From Xanthobacteraceae bacterium (GTDB lineage: Bacteria; Pseudomonadota; Alphaproteobacteria; Rhizobiales; Xanthobacteraceae), in the NCBI GenBank assembly GCA_024508855.1, contig JANINJ010000070.1, positions 156,812 to 220,811 on the forward strand: a stretch of DNA of 64,000 nucleotides. Direction: 5' to 3'. Below, piece after piece: positions 18,526-28,298 of this stretch; position 1 is the first letter of the stretch, and each line of letters begins with the position of its first letter. Made by a program: the position numbers and the translations under genes. Under the pieces are notes generated by a model. It worked only from the letters and a program-made list of their open reading frames with translations. It was not told the DNA's origin and did no database searches.

Positions 18526-19941
18526 ATGCGTCGCTATCGCAAGGCGAAGATCGTCGCCACCGTGGGCCCCAGCAGCGCCTCGCCGGAAATGTTGCGGCGG
18601 CTGTTCGTCGCCGGCGTCGATGTCTTCCGGATGAATTTCAGCCATGGTGCGCAGGCCGATCACGCGGCGGTCTATCACAGCATTCGCGCGCTGGAAGTCG
18701 AGTGCAAACGGCCGATCGCGATCCTGCAGGACCTGCAGGGACCGAAAATCCGCATCGGCGCAATCGACGGCGGTCAGCGCGCCATCGCCGCCGGTGACGC
18801 GGTTGCGTTCGTTCTCGGCGGTCCAGCTCAGGCTGATGACATTCCGCTGCCGCACAAGGAGATTTTTGACAGCATCGCGCCGGGTCAGGAAATTCTGATC
18901 GACGACGGTCGCGTGCGGGCGCGCGTCGAAGCCATCGAAGACCGGCGCTTCACCGCACGCGTCGTAACCGGCGGCATGCTGAGCAGCCGCAAAGGCGTCA
19001 ATCTCCCGGGTGTCATGCTGGGACTGTCGCCCCTGACCGAAAAGGATCGCGCCGATCTGGCGTTCGGCCTCGAACTGGGTGTCGATTGGGTCGCGCTCTC
19101 CTTCGTGCAATCGGCTGCCGACATGATCGAGGCCCGCGCGCTGGTGGGAGACCGTGCGGCATTGATGGCCAAGATCGAACGGCCGTCGGCGTTGACCAAT
19201 ATCGAGGACATCGTGCAATTATCCGATGGCATCATGGTTGCGCGCGGCGATCTCGGCGTCGAGATTCCGGCCGAGGATGTTCCTGCACGACAGAAAGAAA
19301 TCATCCGCCAGTGCCGTCTTGCATCGAAGCCGGTGATCGTCGCGACGCAGATGCTGGATTCCATGGTCAATGCACCGGCGCCGACGCGCGCGGAAGCTTC
19401 CGACGTCGCGACGGCGATCTATGACGGTGCCGATGCGGTGATGCTGTCGGCCGAGTCGGCCAGTGGAAAATACCCGGTCGAAGCGGTTGCGATGATGGAC
19501 AAGATCATCGGCAAAACCGAGGCGCATGAATTCTATCGAAGCATCGTCACTGCCATCGAGCCTGATCTCGAATTCACGCCGCCCCACGTGGTTGCGGAAA
19601 GCGCGGCCAGTATCGCGGATCGGCTGGGCGCCACGGTCGTCGCCGCGTTCACCAGCAGCGGTGTTACTGCCGCGCGCATTGCGCGACAGCGACCCGCCGC
19701 TCCGGTCGTTGCGCTGACGCCGCATGAATCGGTGGCGCGGCGCCTGTGCCTGCTCTGGGGTGCGCACAGCGTGCTGTCGGCGGATATCCAGAGCTATGAG
19801 GAAATGGTGCAGCGTGCCACGCAGGCGACGCTCGACGAAGGTTTTGCGGCCGCCAACCGGCACATCGTGATCGTCGGGGGCATTCCGTTCGGCGAAGCTG
19901 GCAGCACCAACAATATTCGTGTCGTTCAGATCGCCGCATAG
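18526..19941 (+). CDS. pyk: pyruvate kinase
   Basis: 471 residues from ATG 18526. It shows RKAKIVATVGPSS, the substrate loop MNFSHG, DLQGPKIRIG, the catalytic lysine region ALMAKIERPSAL, and the MVARGDLGVEIPAEDVP signature. It converts phosphoenolpyruvate and ADP to pyruvate and ATP. Being last in a gcl operon it probably serves glyoxylate/glycolate or tartrate growth (TtuE-like), with another pyruvate kinase elsewhere for general metabolism; that is inference. Confidence 0.94.
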   Translation: MRRYRKAKIVATVGPSSASPEMLRRLFVAGVDVFRMNFSHGAQADHAAVYHSIRALEVECKRPIAILQDLQGPKIRIGAIDGGQRAIAAGDAVAFVLGGPAQADDIPLPHKEIFDSIAPGQEILIDDGRVRARVEAIEDRRFTARVVTGGMLSSRKGVNLPGVMLGLSPLTEKDRADLAFGLELGVDWVALSFVQSAADMIEARALVGDRAALMAKIERPSALTNIEDIVQLSDGIMVARGDLGVEIPAEDVPARQKEIIRQCRLASKPVIVATQMLDSMVNAPAPTRAEASDVATAIYDGADAVMLSAESASGKYPVEAVAMMDKIIGKTEAHEFYRSIVTAIEPDLEFTPPHVVAESAASIADRLGATVVAAFTSSGVTAARIARQRPAAPVVALTPHESVARRLCLLWGAHSVLSADIQSYEEMVQRATQATLDEGFAAANRHIVIVGGIPFGEAGSTNNIRVVQIAA

Positions 19942-19953
19942 GGTCGGCGTGGT

Positions 19954-21150
19954 TCAATGCAGGGTTTGCCGCTCCAGGGAACTCGCTGCCGCGTGCCACA
20001 GCTCAACCCGGTTGCGCCCCAGCGTCTTGGCTCGGTAGAGCGCATTATCCGCGCGCTTGAGAATGTCATCGAAGCTGGCATCGCCTGTGCGGTAGGAAGC
20101 CACGCCCGCGGATAGCGTGATCGATATTCCCTCCGCCTTTGGATCGAAGTCCGTTTCCTCCACCGCGAGACGCAGACGCTCGATCGTGGCAATGGTCTCC
20201 CGCTCGTCCAGTCCTCCCATCAGGACAACGAATTCCTCGCCTCCCGACCGGGCAACGACGTCGTTCTTCCGCGTTTCCGCACGCAGGAGCCGCGCGACGT
20301 GGATCAGCGCAAGATCGCCTGCGCCGTGCCCATAGGTATCGTTGACCGTTTTGAAGTAATCGATATCCAGCACGGCAACCGCAAGCTCCGCTATTCCTCC
20401 GCGCGCGCGTACGAACATTTCGGAGCCGTAATCGACCAGCGCCCGCCGATTAGGCAGGCCGGTCAGGAAGTCGGTGGAAGCTGTGCGCTCAAGCTTTCGT
20501 CGCAGATAGTCGCCGCACATCAGGACGAACGTTGTCGTCCCGACGATGGGAAGCAAGGTCATTACGATCGGAGACAGGAGATTGAGCCAGTTCGCTCCGG
20601 TCTCGACCGCAAAGTCCGCGGCCGGATTCTGGCTGAGATAGACCACCACGCGAACGACGGAATAGATGAATAAAATGATGAACAGGGCCGCGAGCATCTT
20701 GCGGCTGAGCGACTTGTCTTCGCGCGCACCGATGATGAGCAGCCGAACGCATCCAACCATCAGCCACGCCCAGCCCAGCGAAACGACGACCAGGCGAATT
20801 CCGAAATTTTGATACACGGAGGAAAAGATCAGGACGCAGGCCGTCGCTATCACGGCGGGCGCGAGCGCCATGGGTTTGGGGCGCACTCCATGGAATTCCT
20901 GCACCGACCGGAGATACGCCGTCAGGCCGAAAACGAAGAATCCGTTCGCCGCCGTCAGCATGACCGGCCGTGGCAGTGACTCTCCAAATGCGAAGGCGGT
21001 ACAGCCCAACGCGATCAGCAGCGTCCCGATCAACCAGTAGATTGCCGAAGGCCGCAATTCGGCAGGGAGATCGCGCAGGATCAGCCCGAGGACGATGCCG
21101 TTCACCAGCATCGTGAGTGATACGGTTGCGAAGACCGTTCCAGCATCCAT
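19954..21150 (-). CDS. membrane-bound diguanylate cyclase (GGDEF)
   Basis: 398 residues. The N-terminal half has about six or seven membrane segments (residues 5-215), and the C-terminal GGDEF domain (about 230-385) has an intact active site, SGGEEF, with TDFLTGLPNRRAL at its start. The inhibitory I-site RxxD is present as RKND, five residues before GGEEF, so product inhibition by c-di-GMP is likely. No EAL domain follows. It is convergent with pyk, 12 bp apart. The sensed signal is unknown. Confidence 0.88.
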   Translation of the reverse strand: MDAGTVFATVSLTMLVNGIVLGLILRDLPAELRPSAIYWLIGTLLIALGCTAFAFGESLPRPVMLTAANGFFVFGLTAYLRSVQEFHGVRPKPMALAPAVIATACVLIFSSVYQNFGIRLVVVSLGWAWLMVGCVRLLIIGAREDKSLSRKMLAALFIILFIYSVVRVVVYLSQNPAADFAVETGANWLNLLSPIVMTLLPIVGTTTFVLMCGDYLRRKLERTASTDFLTGLPNRRALVDYGSEMFVRARGGIAELAVAVLDIDYFKTVNDTYGHGAGDLALIHVARLLRAETRKNDVVARSGGEEFVVLMGGLDERETIATIERLRLAVEETDFDPKAEGISITLSAGVASYRTGDASFDDILKRADNALYRAKTLGRNRVELWHAAASSLERQTLH

Positions 21151-21520
21151 GTCGAGAATTTAAACCTTAATCGCTGTCGTAAGGCTTCCCCGGTGGATCA
21201 AGTCGATACCCTGCGCAGCTGTTCCGCGAAACAAGAATAGAGACATTTCCCCGCACTCCAGCACTCTATCTTCAACGAACGATGAAGGGTATCAGTTTCA
21301 TTCGTCTACAAGCGATGGGCCGAGTGCCTTACACGTAGATCGGCATATCGGCCCGCGCCGACTTGCCGCAGGCAAGGGGGCTTTGCTATTGGACTTGTCA
21401 GGACCTTTACGCGCGCGCACAATTAATTATGGTGCCGCGCTATAAACGCCGGGCAAGCTTTGATAAAGCCGTCGGCGGGTTATTGGCCAAAAATCAGGAT
21501 TCCGGGAGGGATACGCGGAA
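21151..21520. other. intergenic region upstream of the ABC transporter operon
   Basis: 370 bp without a convincing gene, between the divergent diguanylate cyclase and the binding-protein gene. GGGAGGGAT precedes the ATG at 21521. It must hold promoters for both directions; I see no clear operator. Confidence 0.5.
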
Positions 21521-22753
21521 ATGAATAAACTCATTATAGCCGTTGCGGCGATGCTGCCGATGTTGGGCAGCCCGGTGTGGGCGCAGGATACCGTCAAGAT
21601 CGGATATATCGATCCGCTCTCCGGAGGCGGTGCCAGTGTCGGTGAAGGCGGCTTGAAAACCTTCCAGTACCTGGCGGACGAGCTTAACGCGAAGGGCGGA
21701 ATCCTCGGCCAGAAGGTCGAAATCGTGCCGCTGGACAACAAGGTGAACCCGCAGGAAAGCCTGGTTCAGGCGCAAAAGGCGATTGACGCTGGCATCCATT
21801 ATATCACGCAGGGCAACGGTTCGTCTGTGGCCGCGGCGCTGGAAGATTTCGTCACCAAGCACAATACGCGCAACCCCGGCAAGGAAGTGCTCTACTTCAA
21901 CTATGCCGCGGTCGATCCCGCGCTCACCAACGAGAAGTGCAGCTACTGGCATTTCCGGTGGGATGCCGGCTCCGACGTCAAGATGGAAGCGCTCACCAAC
22001 TATATGAAGAACACGCCTTCCATCAAGAAGGTGTACCTGATCAATCAGGACTACTCGTTCGGCCAGTCGGTTCGTACCGACGCGCGCAAGATGCTGGCGG
22101 CCAAGCGCCCCGACATTCAGATCGTCGGCGACGAATTGCATCCGCTGCTGAAGGTGACCGACTTCTCGCCCTATATCGCCAAGATCAAGGCGTCGGGCGC
22201 TGACAGCGTGGTCACCGGTAACTGGGGACAGGATATCGCGCTTCTGCTGAAAGCGGCAGCCGATGCCGGTCTCAAGGTAAACTGGTACACCTATTATGCA
22301 GGTGGCGCCGGTGGCCCGACCGCTATCAAGCAGGCCAACCTCGATCACCAGGTGTTCCAGATCACCGAAGGCATTCCGAATGCCGGGTTTAAGCCGGCAA
22401 TCGACTTCGAGAAGGATTTCCGGGCGAAGGTGAACATGTCGCTCTGGTATCCGCGTGCCGTCAACGAAATGCGGATGTTCAAGGCAGCCGCCGAGAAGGC
22501 CAAGTCGGTCGATCCGGTCAAGGTTGCCGCCGCGCTCGAGGACATGAAGTTCGAAGTCCTCGATGGTGGTGAAGGGTTCATGCGCAAGGACGATCACCAG
22601 TTCTTCCAGCCGATCTACATCTCGTCGTTCGGAAGCCTGAAGGCCGACGAACCGTTCGATGAAGAAAAGACCGGCTGGGGCTGGCACATGGTCGCCAAGG
22701 TCGACACGGCTCAGACCATCGTGCCGACGACCTGCAAGATGAAGCGTCCGTAA
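21521..22753 (+). CDS. branched-chain amino-acid type ABC transporter substrate-binding protein
   Basis: 410 residues with a signal peptide (MNKLIIAVAAMLPMLGSPVWA, cleaved near residue 21) and a type I periplasmic binding fold: DTVKIGYIDPLSGGGASVGEGG, then IHYITQGNGSSVAAAL and VYLINQDYSFGQSV. Such proteins capture amino acids, amides or aromatic acids for Liv-type importers. The livHMGF genes follow directly, so this is their cognate receptor. The ligand cannot be read; the family in bradyrhizobia is broad. Confidence 0.9.
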   Translation: MNKLIIAVAAMLPMLGSPVWAQDTVKIGYIDPLSGGGASVGEGGLKTFQYLADELNAKGGILGQKVEIVPLDNKVNPQESLVQAQKAIDAGIHYITQGNGSSVAAALEDFVTKHNTRNPGKEVLYFNYAAVDPALTNEKCSYWHFRWDAGSDVKMEALTNYMKNTPSIKKVYLINQDYSFGQSVRTDARKMLAAKRPDIQIVGDELHPLLKVTDFSPYIAKIKASGADSVVTGNWGQDIALLLKAAADAGLKVNWYTYYAGGAGGPTAIKQANLDHQVFQITEGIPNAGFKPAIDFEKDFRAKVNMSLWYPRAVNEMRMFKAAAEKAKSVDPVKVAAALEDMKFEVLDGGEGFMRKDDHQFFQPIYISSFGSLKADEPFDEEKTGWGWHMVAKVDTAQTIVPTTCKMKRP

Positions 22754-22765
22754 CAGCGGAATATA

Positions 22766-22795
22766 GTCTGTCCCGGCGTGAGCGCCGGGGCAGAC
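22766..22795 (+). other. intercistronic hairpin after the binding-protein gene
   Basis: A 13-bp stem (GTCTGTCCCGGCG with one G-U pair) and TGAG loop, 13 bp after the stop, without a T-run. Hairpins at this place in ABC operons often protect the binding-protein message and reduce expression of downstream membrane genes. Confidence 0.55.
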
Positions 22796-22877
22796 GGCAC
22801 CTTTCACTTTCACCTGAGATTATACCTATTCCAAACACGTCCGTAGCGGCTGTGCCTGGAAGATCAGCGAGGGGCCT

Positions 22878-23825
22878 GTGTTAGAGCTGATCGTCATCTC
22901 CACGCTCAACGGCATCCTGTTCGGCATGCTGTTGTTCCTGTTGTCCAGCGGCCTGACCGTTATCTTCAGCATGATGGGCGTGTTGAACTTCGCCCACGCC
23001 AGTTTCTACATGCTGGGTGCGTTTTTCGGCTATCAGCTGTCGCGCTGGATCGGCTTCTGGCCCGCGCTTGTGATCGCGCCCCTGCTGGTCGGCATGATCG
23101 GCATGGCAGTCGAACGCTACGGTCTTCGCAATACCCACAAGCACGGCCATGTCGCCGAACTGCTGCTCACGTTCGGCCTCGCCTTTGCGATCGAAGAGAT
23201 CGTGGCGATGATCTGGGGCCGCAGCCCGATGGATTATCGCGTGCCGGCGGCGCTGGACTTTCCCGCATTCTCGGTCTTCTCCACCAACTATCCGGCCTAC
23301 AAGATTTTCATGCTCGCGGTGTCGGCGCTGGTGTTTGTCGTGCTGCTCATCGTGCTCAAGCGGACCCGGGTCGGGCTTGTCGTGCAGGCCGCGCTGACGC
23401 ATCCCACCATGGTCGCCCATCTCGGGCACAATGTCGGCCGCGTCTTCATGCTGGTATTCGGGGTCGGCAGTGCGCTGGCCGGACTCGCAGGCGTGATCGC
23501 CGGGCCCTCGCTGGTGACGCAATCCGACATGGCCGCGCTGCTCGGGCCGATCCTTTTCGTCGTCATCGTGTTCGGTGGGCTCGGTTCGCTGCCGGGCGCC
23601 TTCATCGCCTCGCTGATTATCGGGCTGGTGCAGACTTTCGCGGTCGCGCTGAACGGTTCGCTAGCCAGTATGTTCGGGCCGCTCGACCCAGGCATGGGCC
23701 CGTCGGTGCTCACCGACATCTGGAACGTCACGATCGCGCAGATCGCGCCGATCCTGCCTTACCTGCTTCTGGTGCTGGTCCTTATTGTCCGTCCCATGGG
23801 CCTGATGGGGACGCGTGAAACATGA
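22878..23825 (+). CDS. livH: Liv-type ABC transporter permease (LivH family)
   Basis: 315 residues from GTG 22878 with GAGGGG upstream. About eight membrane segments; LNGILFGMLLFLLSSGLTVIFSMMGVLNFAHASFYMLGAF is the LivH N-terminal signature. The cytoplasmic coupling loop and GGLGSLPGAFIASLIIG near the end are also typical. It pairs with LivM, which it overlaps by 4 bp (ATGA). Confidence 0.92.
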   Translation: MLELIVISTLNGILFGMLLFLLSSGLTVIFSMMGVLNFAHASFYMLGAFFGYQLSRWIGFWPALVIAPLLVGMIGMAVERYGLRNTHKHGHVAELLLTFGLAFAIEEIVAMIWGRSPMDYRVPAALDFPAFSVFSTNYPAYKIFMLAVSALVFVVLLIVLKRTRVGLVVQAALTHPTMVAHLGHNVGRVFMLVFGVGSALAGLAGVIAGPSLVTQSDMAALLGPILFVVIVFGGLGSLPGAFIASLIIGLVQTFAVALNGSLASMFGPLDPGMGPSVLTDIWNVTIAQIAPILPYLLLVLVLIVRPMGLMGTRET

Positions 23826-25120
23826 CCGACACAGCAACCCCCGCCACGAATATCCCGACCGCCCCTCGCGGAAATAACCTGCGCTTCTACGGCATGTGGG
23901 CGATCGGTGCGATTGCCCTCGTCGTGCTGCCGCTGATCTTCTCCTCAGGCGGCGCGCTCACATCGTTCAGCCTGATCGGCATATCGATCATCTTTGCGCT
24001 GTCCTACAACATCCTGCTCGGGCAGACCGGCTTGCTGTCGTTCGGCCATGCCGTCCAGTACGGCCTCGGCGGGTTCATGGCGGTCCATCTGATGAATGCG
24101 ATTGCCGCGCACGGGTGGTTTATTCCGCTTCCGCTGGCGCCGCTCGCCGGAGGCGTCGGCGGACTTGCCTTTGCCATCGTGATCGGCTGGGTCATGACCA
24201 AGCGGGCCGGCACGGTGTTCGCGATGATCTCGCTGGGTATCGGAGAGCTTGTCGCTTCGTCGTCGCTGATCCTGCGCAGCGTGTTCGGCGGCGAGTCCGG
24301 CATCACGACCGACCGCACCGCCTTGCCGCATATCTTCGGCTGGAGTTTCGGCCCCCAGATCCAGATTTATTATCTGATTGCATTCTGGCTGATGATCTCG
24401 ACCATCGCGATGTATGCGCTGACGCGTACGCCGCTCGGCCGGGTCTGCAACGCGGTGCGCGACAATCCGGAACGTGTCGAGTTCATCGGCTACGATCCTC
24501 ATGTAGTGCGCTACATCGCATTCTGCCTGTCGGGTTTCTTCGCCGGAATCGCGGGCGGCCTCGCGGCGATCAACTTCGAGATTGCCAATTCCGCTTATCT
24601 CGGCGCGGCGCAGTCGGGGCTCGTGCTGTTCGCGACCTTCATCGGCGGCACCGCTTACTTTGTCGGTCCGATCCTTGGCGCGATCCTCGTCACCTATCTG
24701 CAACTCGGGCTGACCAGCGTCACGTCGGTGTGGCAGCTCTATTTCGGAATCATCTTTATCGCCATCGTGATGTTTGCACCGGGCGGCATCGCCGGCATTG
24801 TGATGATGCACCGGCCGCTGATCCGCGCCGGCACGCTGGGGACGGTGATCCCGGCCTATCTGGTTTCGCTCGTTCCGACGCTGGTGCTGGCCTTGGGTGT
24901 GATCCTCGCCATCGAAACGGTGGCGCATTATGCCGAAAGCCAGGGCAGTGCGTTCAGCCTGTTCGGAATCCCGTTCGATACCGGTTCGCCACTGACATGG
25001 GCCGCGGCTGTGGTGCTGATCGTGGTGGGTTTCCTGGTCGCCCGGATTACATGGCGAAGAGTTGCCGAAGCCTGGGATCGCGCGACGACGGTTGCCCGTG
25101 AACGGGGGTACCTCGCATGA
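23822..25120 (+). CDS. livM: Liv-type ABC transporter permease (LivM family)
   Basis: 432 residues, longer than a minimal LivM because of two extra hydrophobic segments after the conserved core (about residues 340-415). The core has SLIGISIIFALSYNILLGQTGLLSFGHA and GRVCNAVRDNPERVEFIGYDP. The C-terminal extension ends in a short cytoplasmic tail. It overlaps livH and livG by 4 bp each, so the genes are translationally coupled. Confidence 0.92.
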   Translation: MTDTATPATNIPTAPRGNNLRFYGMWAIGAIALVVLPLIFSSGGALTSFSLIGISIIFALSYNILLGQTGLLSFGHAVQYGLGGFMAVHLMNAIAAHGWFIPLPLAPLAGGVGGLAFAIVIGWVMTKRAGTVFAMISLGIGELVASSSLILRSVFGGESGITTDRTALPHIFGWSFGPQIQIYYLIAFWLMISTIAMYALTRTPLGRVCNAVRDNPERVEFIGYDPHVVRYIAFCLSGFFAGIAGGLAAINFEIANSAYLGAAQSGLVLFATFIGGTAYFVGPILGAILVTYLQLGLTSVTSVWQLYFGIIFIAIVMFAPGGIAGIVMMHRPLIRAGTLGTVIPAYLVSLVPTLVLALGVILAIETVAHYAESQGSAFSLFGIPFDTGSPLTWAAAVVLIVVGFLVARITWRRVAEAWDRATTVARERGYLA

Positions 25121-25866
25121 CGGCGGCAATCGAAATCCGCGCGGTTGAAAAGCGCTTCGGCAATGTGAGCATCATTCGCGACCTCAACCTGAGCATCGAG
25201 CAGGGCGAGCGTCATGCGATCATCGGGCCGAACGGCGCGGGAAAATCCACGACGTTCAATCTGGTGAGTGGCCACATCCGGCCGACATCGGGAGAAATCC
25301 GCCTCAACGGCGATGTCATCTCCGGGTTGCGACCGTTCGAGATCAATCGGCGCGGCCTGTCGCGCTCGTTCCAGGTCACCAATGTCTTTGCCCGGATGAC
25401 GGTTTGGGAAAACATCCGCTGCGCCGTGCTCTGGGCCACCGGCCATCGCTATGCGTTCTGGAAGAACGTCGACGATCTGCCGGAGGTGCGCCGCCGCACC
25501 GCTGAAATCCTCGAAAGCATTCACCTGACCCATCGCCGCGACGTGCCGGCGGGACTTCTCACCTATGCCGAACAGCGCGAGCTCGAGATTGGCATCACCA
25601 TCGCCGGCGGCGCGGACGTCATCATGCTGGACGAGCCGACGGCCGGCATGAGCAATATGGAAACCGATCGCGCCGTGACGCTGATCCGCCGCCTCACCGA
25701 GGGACGAACCCTCGTGATCGTCGAGCATGACATGAGCGTGGTGTTCGGACTCGCGGACCGCATTTCGGTGCTGGTCTATGGACACATCATCGCATCCGGC
25801 ACGCCCGAGGAGATCCGCAACGATCCGAAGGTCAAGGAAGCCTATCTCGGTGAGGAGGCTCACTGA
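25117..25866 (+). CDS. livG: Liv-type ABC transporter ATP-binding protein (LivG family)
   Basis: 249 residues. Walker A is canonical (GPNGAGKST), the Q-loop region is FQVTNVF, the signature is the less usual LLTYAEQRELEIG, Walker B is VIMLDEPTAGMS, and the H-loop is VEHDM. It energises import with LivF. The end overlaps the livF start (TGATG). Its intact Walker A contrasts with LivF next door. Confidence 0.92.
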   Translation: MTAAIEIRAVEKRFGNVSIIRDLNLSIEQGERHAIIGPNGAGKSTTFNLVSGHIRPTSGEIRLNGDVISGLRPFEINRRGLSRSFQVTNVFARMTVWENIRCAVLWATGHRYAFWKNVDDLPEVRRRTAEILESIHLTHRRDVPAGLLTYAEQRELEIGITIAGGADVIMLDEPTAGMSNMETDRAVTLIRRLTEGRTLVIVEHDMSVVFGLADRISVLVYGHIIASGTPEEIRNDPKVKEAYLGEEAH

Positions 25867-26561
25867 TGCTCGAGGTCAAGGATCTTCACGCTTACTATGG
25901 CAAGAGCCACATCCTGCAAGGTGTCGATATGCATATCGATGCCGGTGAAGTGGTCAGTCTGCTCGGGCGTAACGGCGTCGGACGTTCCACCACCGTCAAG
26001 GCGATCATGGGCGAAGTGCCGCCGCACGGCACGATCCGTTTCAAGGGCAAGGATATCGTCGGCCTGCCGAGCTACAAGATCGCTCATCTCGGCCTGGGAT
26101 ATGTCCCCGAACACCGCGATATCTTTCCGGGTCTCACGGTGCGTCAAAATCTCCTGCTCGGCGTCAAGGATACGCGCCGCCCCGGCAAGTGGCGGATGGA
26201 GGACATGCTCGACATGTTCCCGAACCTCGCCGCGCGCGCCGACACGCCGGCCGGCGTGCTGTCCGGCGGTGAAAAACAGATGCTGACGACCTGCCGAACG
26301 TTGATGGGCGATCCTGAACTCATCATGATCGACGAGCCGACCGAGGGCTTGGCACCGATCATCGTGCAGCAGGTCGGCGACCTGATCGCGCGGATCGCGC
26401 AAGCCGGACTCGCCATCCTCCTCGTCGAGCAGAAACTGTCGATCGCGCTGCGTATTTCGCACCGCGTCTACATCATGGGCCACGGCCGCATCGTGTTCGA
26501 AGGCACGCCCGACCAGCTCAAGGCCAACGACGCCGTTCGCAAGGAATGGCTCGAGGTCTAG
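25866..26561 (+). CDS. livF: Liv-type ABC transporter ATP-binding protein (LivF family), Walker A lysine replaced by arginine
   Basis: 231 residues. The Walker A sequence reads GRNGVGRST: Arg40 stands where the invariant lysine is expected (codon CGT, read directly). Signature LSGGEKQML, Walker B LIMIDEPTEGL and a glutamine in place of the usual H-loop histidine (VEQKLS, as in LivF proteins) are present. It is the last gene of the operon. The Lys-to-Arg change may lower ATP hydrolysis at one of the two sites; it could also be a conserved trait of this subfamily. Confidence 0.9.
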   Translation: MLEVKDLHAYYGKSHILQGVDMHIDAGEVVSLLGRNGVGRSTTVKAIMGEVPPHGTIRFKGKDIVGLPSYKIAHLGLGYVPEHRDIFPGLTVRQNLLLGVKDTRRPGKWRMEDMLDMFPNLAARADTPAGVLSGGEKQMLTTCRTLMGDPELIMIDEPTEGLAPIIVQQVGDLIARIAQAGLAILLVEQKLSIALRISHRVYIMGHGRIVFEGTPDQLKANDAVRKEWLEV

Positions 26562-26727
26562 TTCTCGCACAAGCGCCTCAGACAAGAGATATTGCGATCG
26601 GCGCGTTCGAGGACGCATGCCGAACGGTGAGACCAGAGCAGCTGCGCCGGTGAGCCTCGCCTTCGCGACCGGCCCACGCTCCGCGCCTGTTCGCTTAGCC
26701 GCAAATCCGTTAAGTAATTGATTTAGC

Positions 26728-26774
26728 TGGCGCACCCGACACGATTCGAACGTGTGACCTTTGCCTTCGGAGGG
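26728..26774 (-). other. attL: 3' half of split host tRNA-Arg(CCG) plus 14-bp core
   Basis: Read on the minus strand, 26774-26728 contains CCCTCCGAAGGCAA (core), a T-arm with ACACGTTCGAATCGTGT, acceptor strand CGGGTGC, discriminator G and encoded CCA. No D-arm or 5' acceptor strand follows on the upstream side, where island sequence begins. The missing 5' half is at 37195-37238. The core 26761-26774 is repeated exactly there. Confidence 0.88.
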
Positions 26775-26898
26775 ATGTGGTCAGTGCCATAGGTTAGCGC
26801 AACCACGCTTCCTCATGCAAGGCACTGGAACTAAACACGAATCTTGCCAAGCAGATCAGACCAGCGAGGTGCTCTTTGTCGCTCCTCGTTCCCGGCGC

Positions 26899-26922
26899 TT
26901 CCTTGGCGCGTTCGCCAAGGAA
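26899..26922 (+). other. perfect hairpin just upstream of the integrase start
   Basis: A 10-bp stem TTCCTTGGCG/CGCCAAGGAA with CGTT loop ends 17 bases before the integrase ATG. It has no following T-run. It could hold a recombination-factor or regulator site, or limit integrase translation, since no good ribosome site is seen outside it. Confidence 0.45.
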
Positions 26923-26939
26923 AAAGCTGGTCACAACAC

Positions 26940-28298
26940 ATGCCAAAACTTACAAAACGTACCGCGGATTCCGCCAAAGCGCGGGAGAAGGATTACTTCA
27001 TTTGGGACAACGAACTCCCTGGCCTGGGGCTCCGGGTCTATACCTCAGGCAAGCGTAGCTACGTCATTCACTACAGGTTCGCCGGCCGCTCTCGCCGGTT
27101 CACGATCGGACTACACGGATTCTGGACGCCCGAGCTTGCGCGACAAGAGGCGAGGGTCCTCTTCGGCAAGATAGCGAGCGGTGAAGATCCGTCGGAACAG
27201 CGGCAGCTCAATCACCGAGCCATTACGATCAAAGAGCTATGCGAGCTTTATCTCGAGGACCTGAACGCCGGCTTAATCATGGGCAAAGGGGGACGGCCAA
27301 AGAAGCCGACAACCGTCCTCAGCGATATAGGTCGAATCCACCGTCACATCATCCCGCTGGTCGGGACGCGACGGGTGAAGGATCTCACCAAGGCGGATAT
27401 CAATAAGGTCCTGAAAGATGTGATCGCTGGCAAAACCAATTGCAGCTTCAAGACGGGAAAGCTGCGCGGCAAAACCATCGTACGAGGCGGCATGGGAGCA
27501 GCGTCGCGCACGGTGGGACTCCTCAGCGGGATACTGACTTACGCCGTCGAGGCGGGAATCATAGAAGCCAATCCCGCGCACGGAGTTCGACGACCAAAAG
27601 ATAACGTGCGAACCCGACGCCTCAGCGATGCCGAGTACCGAACGCTCGGTTCTATCCTCCATGCGGCTAGCAAGAACGACAAGTACCGGATGACCGTAGA
27701 TATCATTCGGCAACTCGCACTCACTGGATGCCGTCGATCTGAGATGGTGGCGCTTCGCTGGGATAATGTCGACATTGAAGCAAGCTGTTTGCGCTTGGCC
27801 GACAGCAAGGAAGGGGCATCTGTCCGGCCGATTGGTTTGTCCGTGATGGAGTACCTTGAAGAGCGTACATCGAAGTCCTCAAAGACCTACGTTTTTCCCG
27901 GCGGAGGGAAGGACAACCCGTTTGGCAGCTTTCCCAATCATTGGGAGAAAATTTTCCAGAATACGGCGTTGGCGGATGTCACGCCGCATGTCCTTCGTCA
28001 TAGTTTTGCGAGCGTGGCTAATGACCTAGGCTTTACGGAGACAACGATCGCAGCGTTGATCGGGCACTCTCGGGGCACCGTCACGAGCAAATATATTCAT
28101 ACGCTGGACGCAGCGTTGATCATGGCGGCGGATACGATCTCCGGTTATATTGAAGGACTTCTGGATGGCGTGGAATTTAAGCAGACGTCTTATGCGCTCG
28201 ACCGCGGCGCCAGGAAGGCTACTTTAGCTCGGTTCTTAAAGAAGATGAGCAGCCCACTCGACGATGGTCTGATATCCGAGGAGGATTTGGCGGCATGA
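26940..28298 (+). CDS. int: tyrosine-type site-specific integrase (P4/tRNA island family)
   Basis: 452 residues from ATG 26940 (MPKLTKRTADSAKAREKDYFIWD). An N-terminal arm-binding domain of the DUF4102 type (LPGLGLRVYTSGKRSYVIHYRF) is followed by a SAM-like core-binding domain and a catalytic domain. Catalytic residues are seen as Arg in TGCRRSEM (about 265), HVLRH (about 350-354), GHSRG, and the nucleophile Tyr in SKYIHT (about 385). It would recombine attP with the anticodon-loop core in tRNA-Arg, and sits 166 bp from attL as expected for its own element. Confidence 0.93.
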   Translation: MPKLTKRTADSAKAREKDYFIWDNELPGLGLRVYTSGKRSYVIHYRFAGRSRRFTIGLHGFWTPELARQEARVLFGKIASGEDPSEQRQLNHRAITIKELCELYLEDLNAGLIMGKGGRPKKPTTVLSDIGRIHRHIIPLVGTRRVKDLTKADINKVLKDVIAGKTNCSFKTGKLRGKTIVRGGMGAASRTVGLLSGILTYAVEAGIIEANPAHGVRRPKDNVRTRRLSDAEYRTLGSILHAASKNDKYRMTVDIIRQLALTGCRRSEMVALRWDNVDIEASCLRLADSKEGASVRPIGLSVMEYLEERTSKSSKTYVFPGGGKDNPFGSFPNHWEKIFQNTALADVTPHVLRHSFASVANDLGFTETTIAALIGHSRGTVTSKYIHTLDAALIMAADTISGYIEGLLDGVEFKQTSYALDRGARKATLARFLKKMSSPLDDGLISEEDLAA

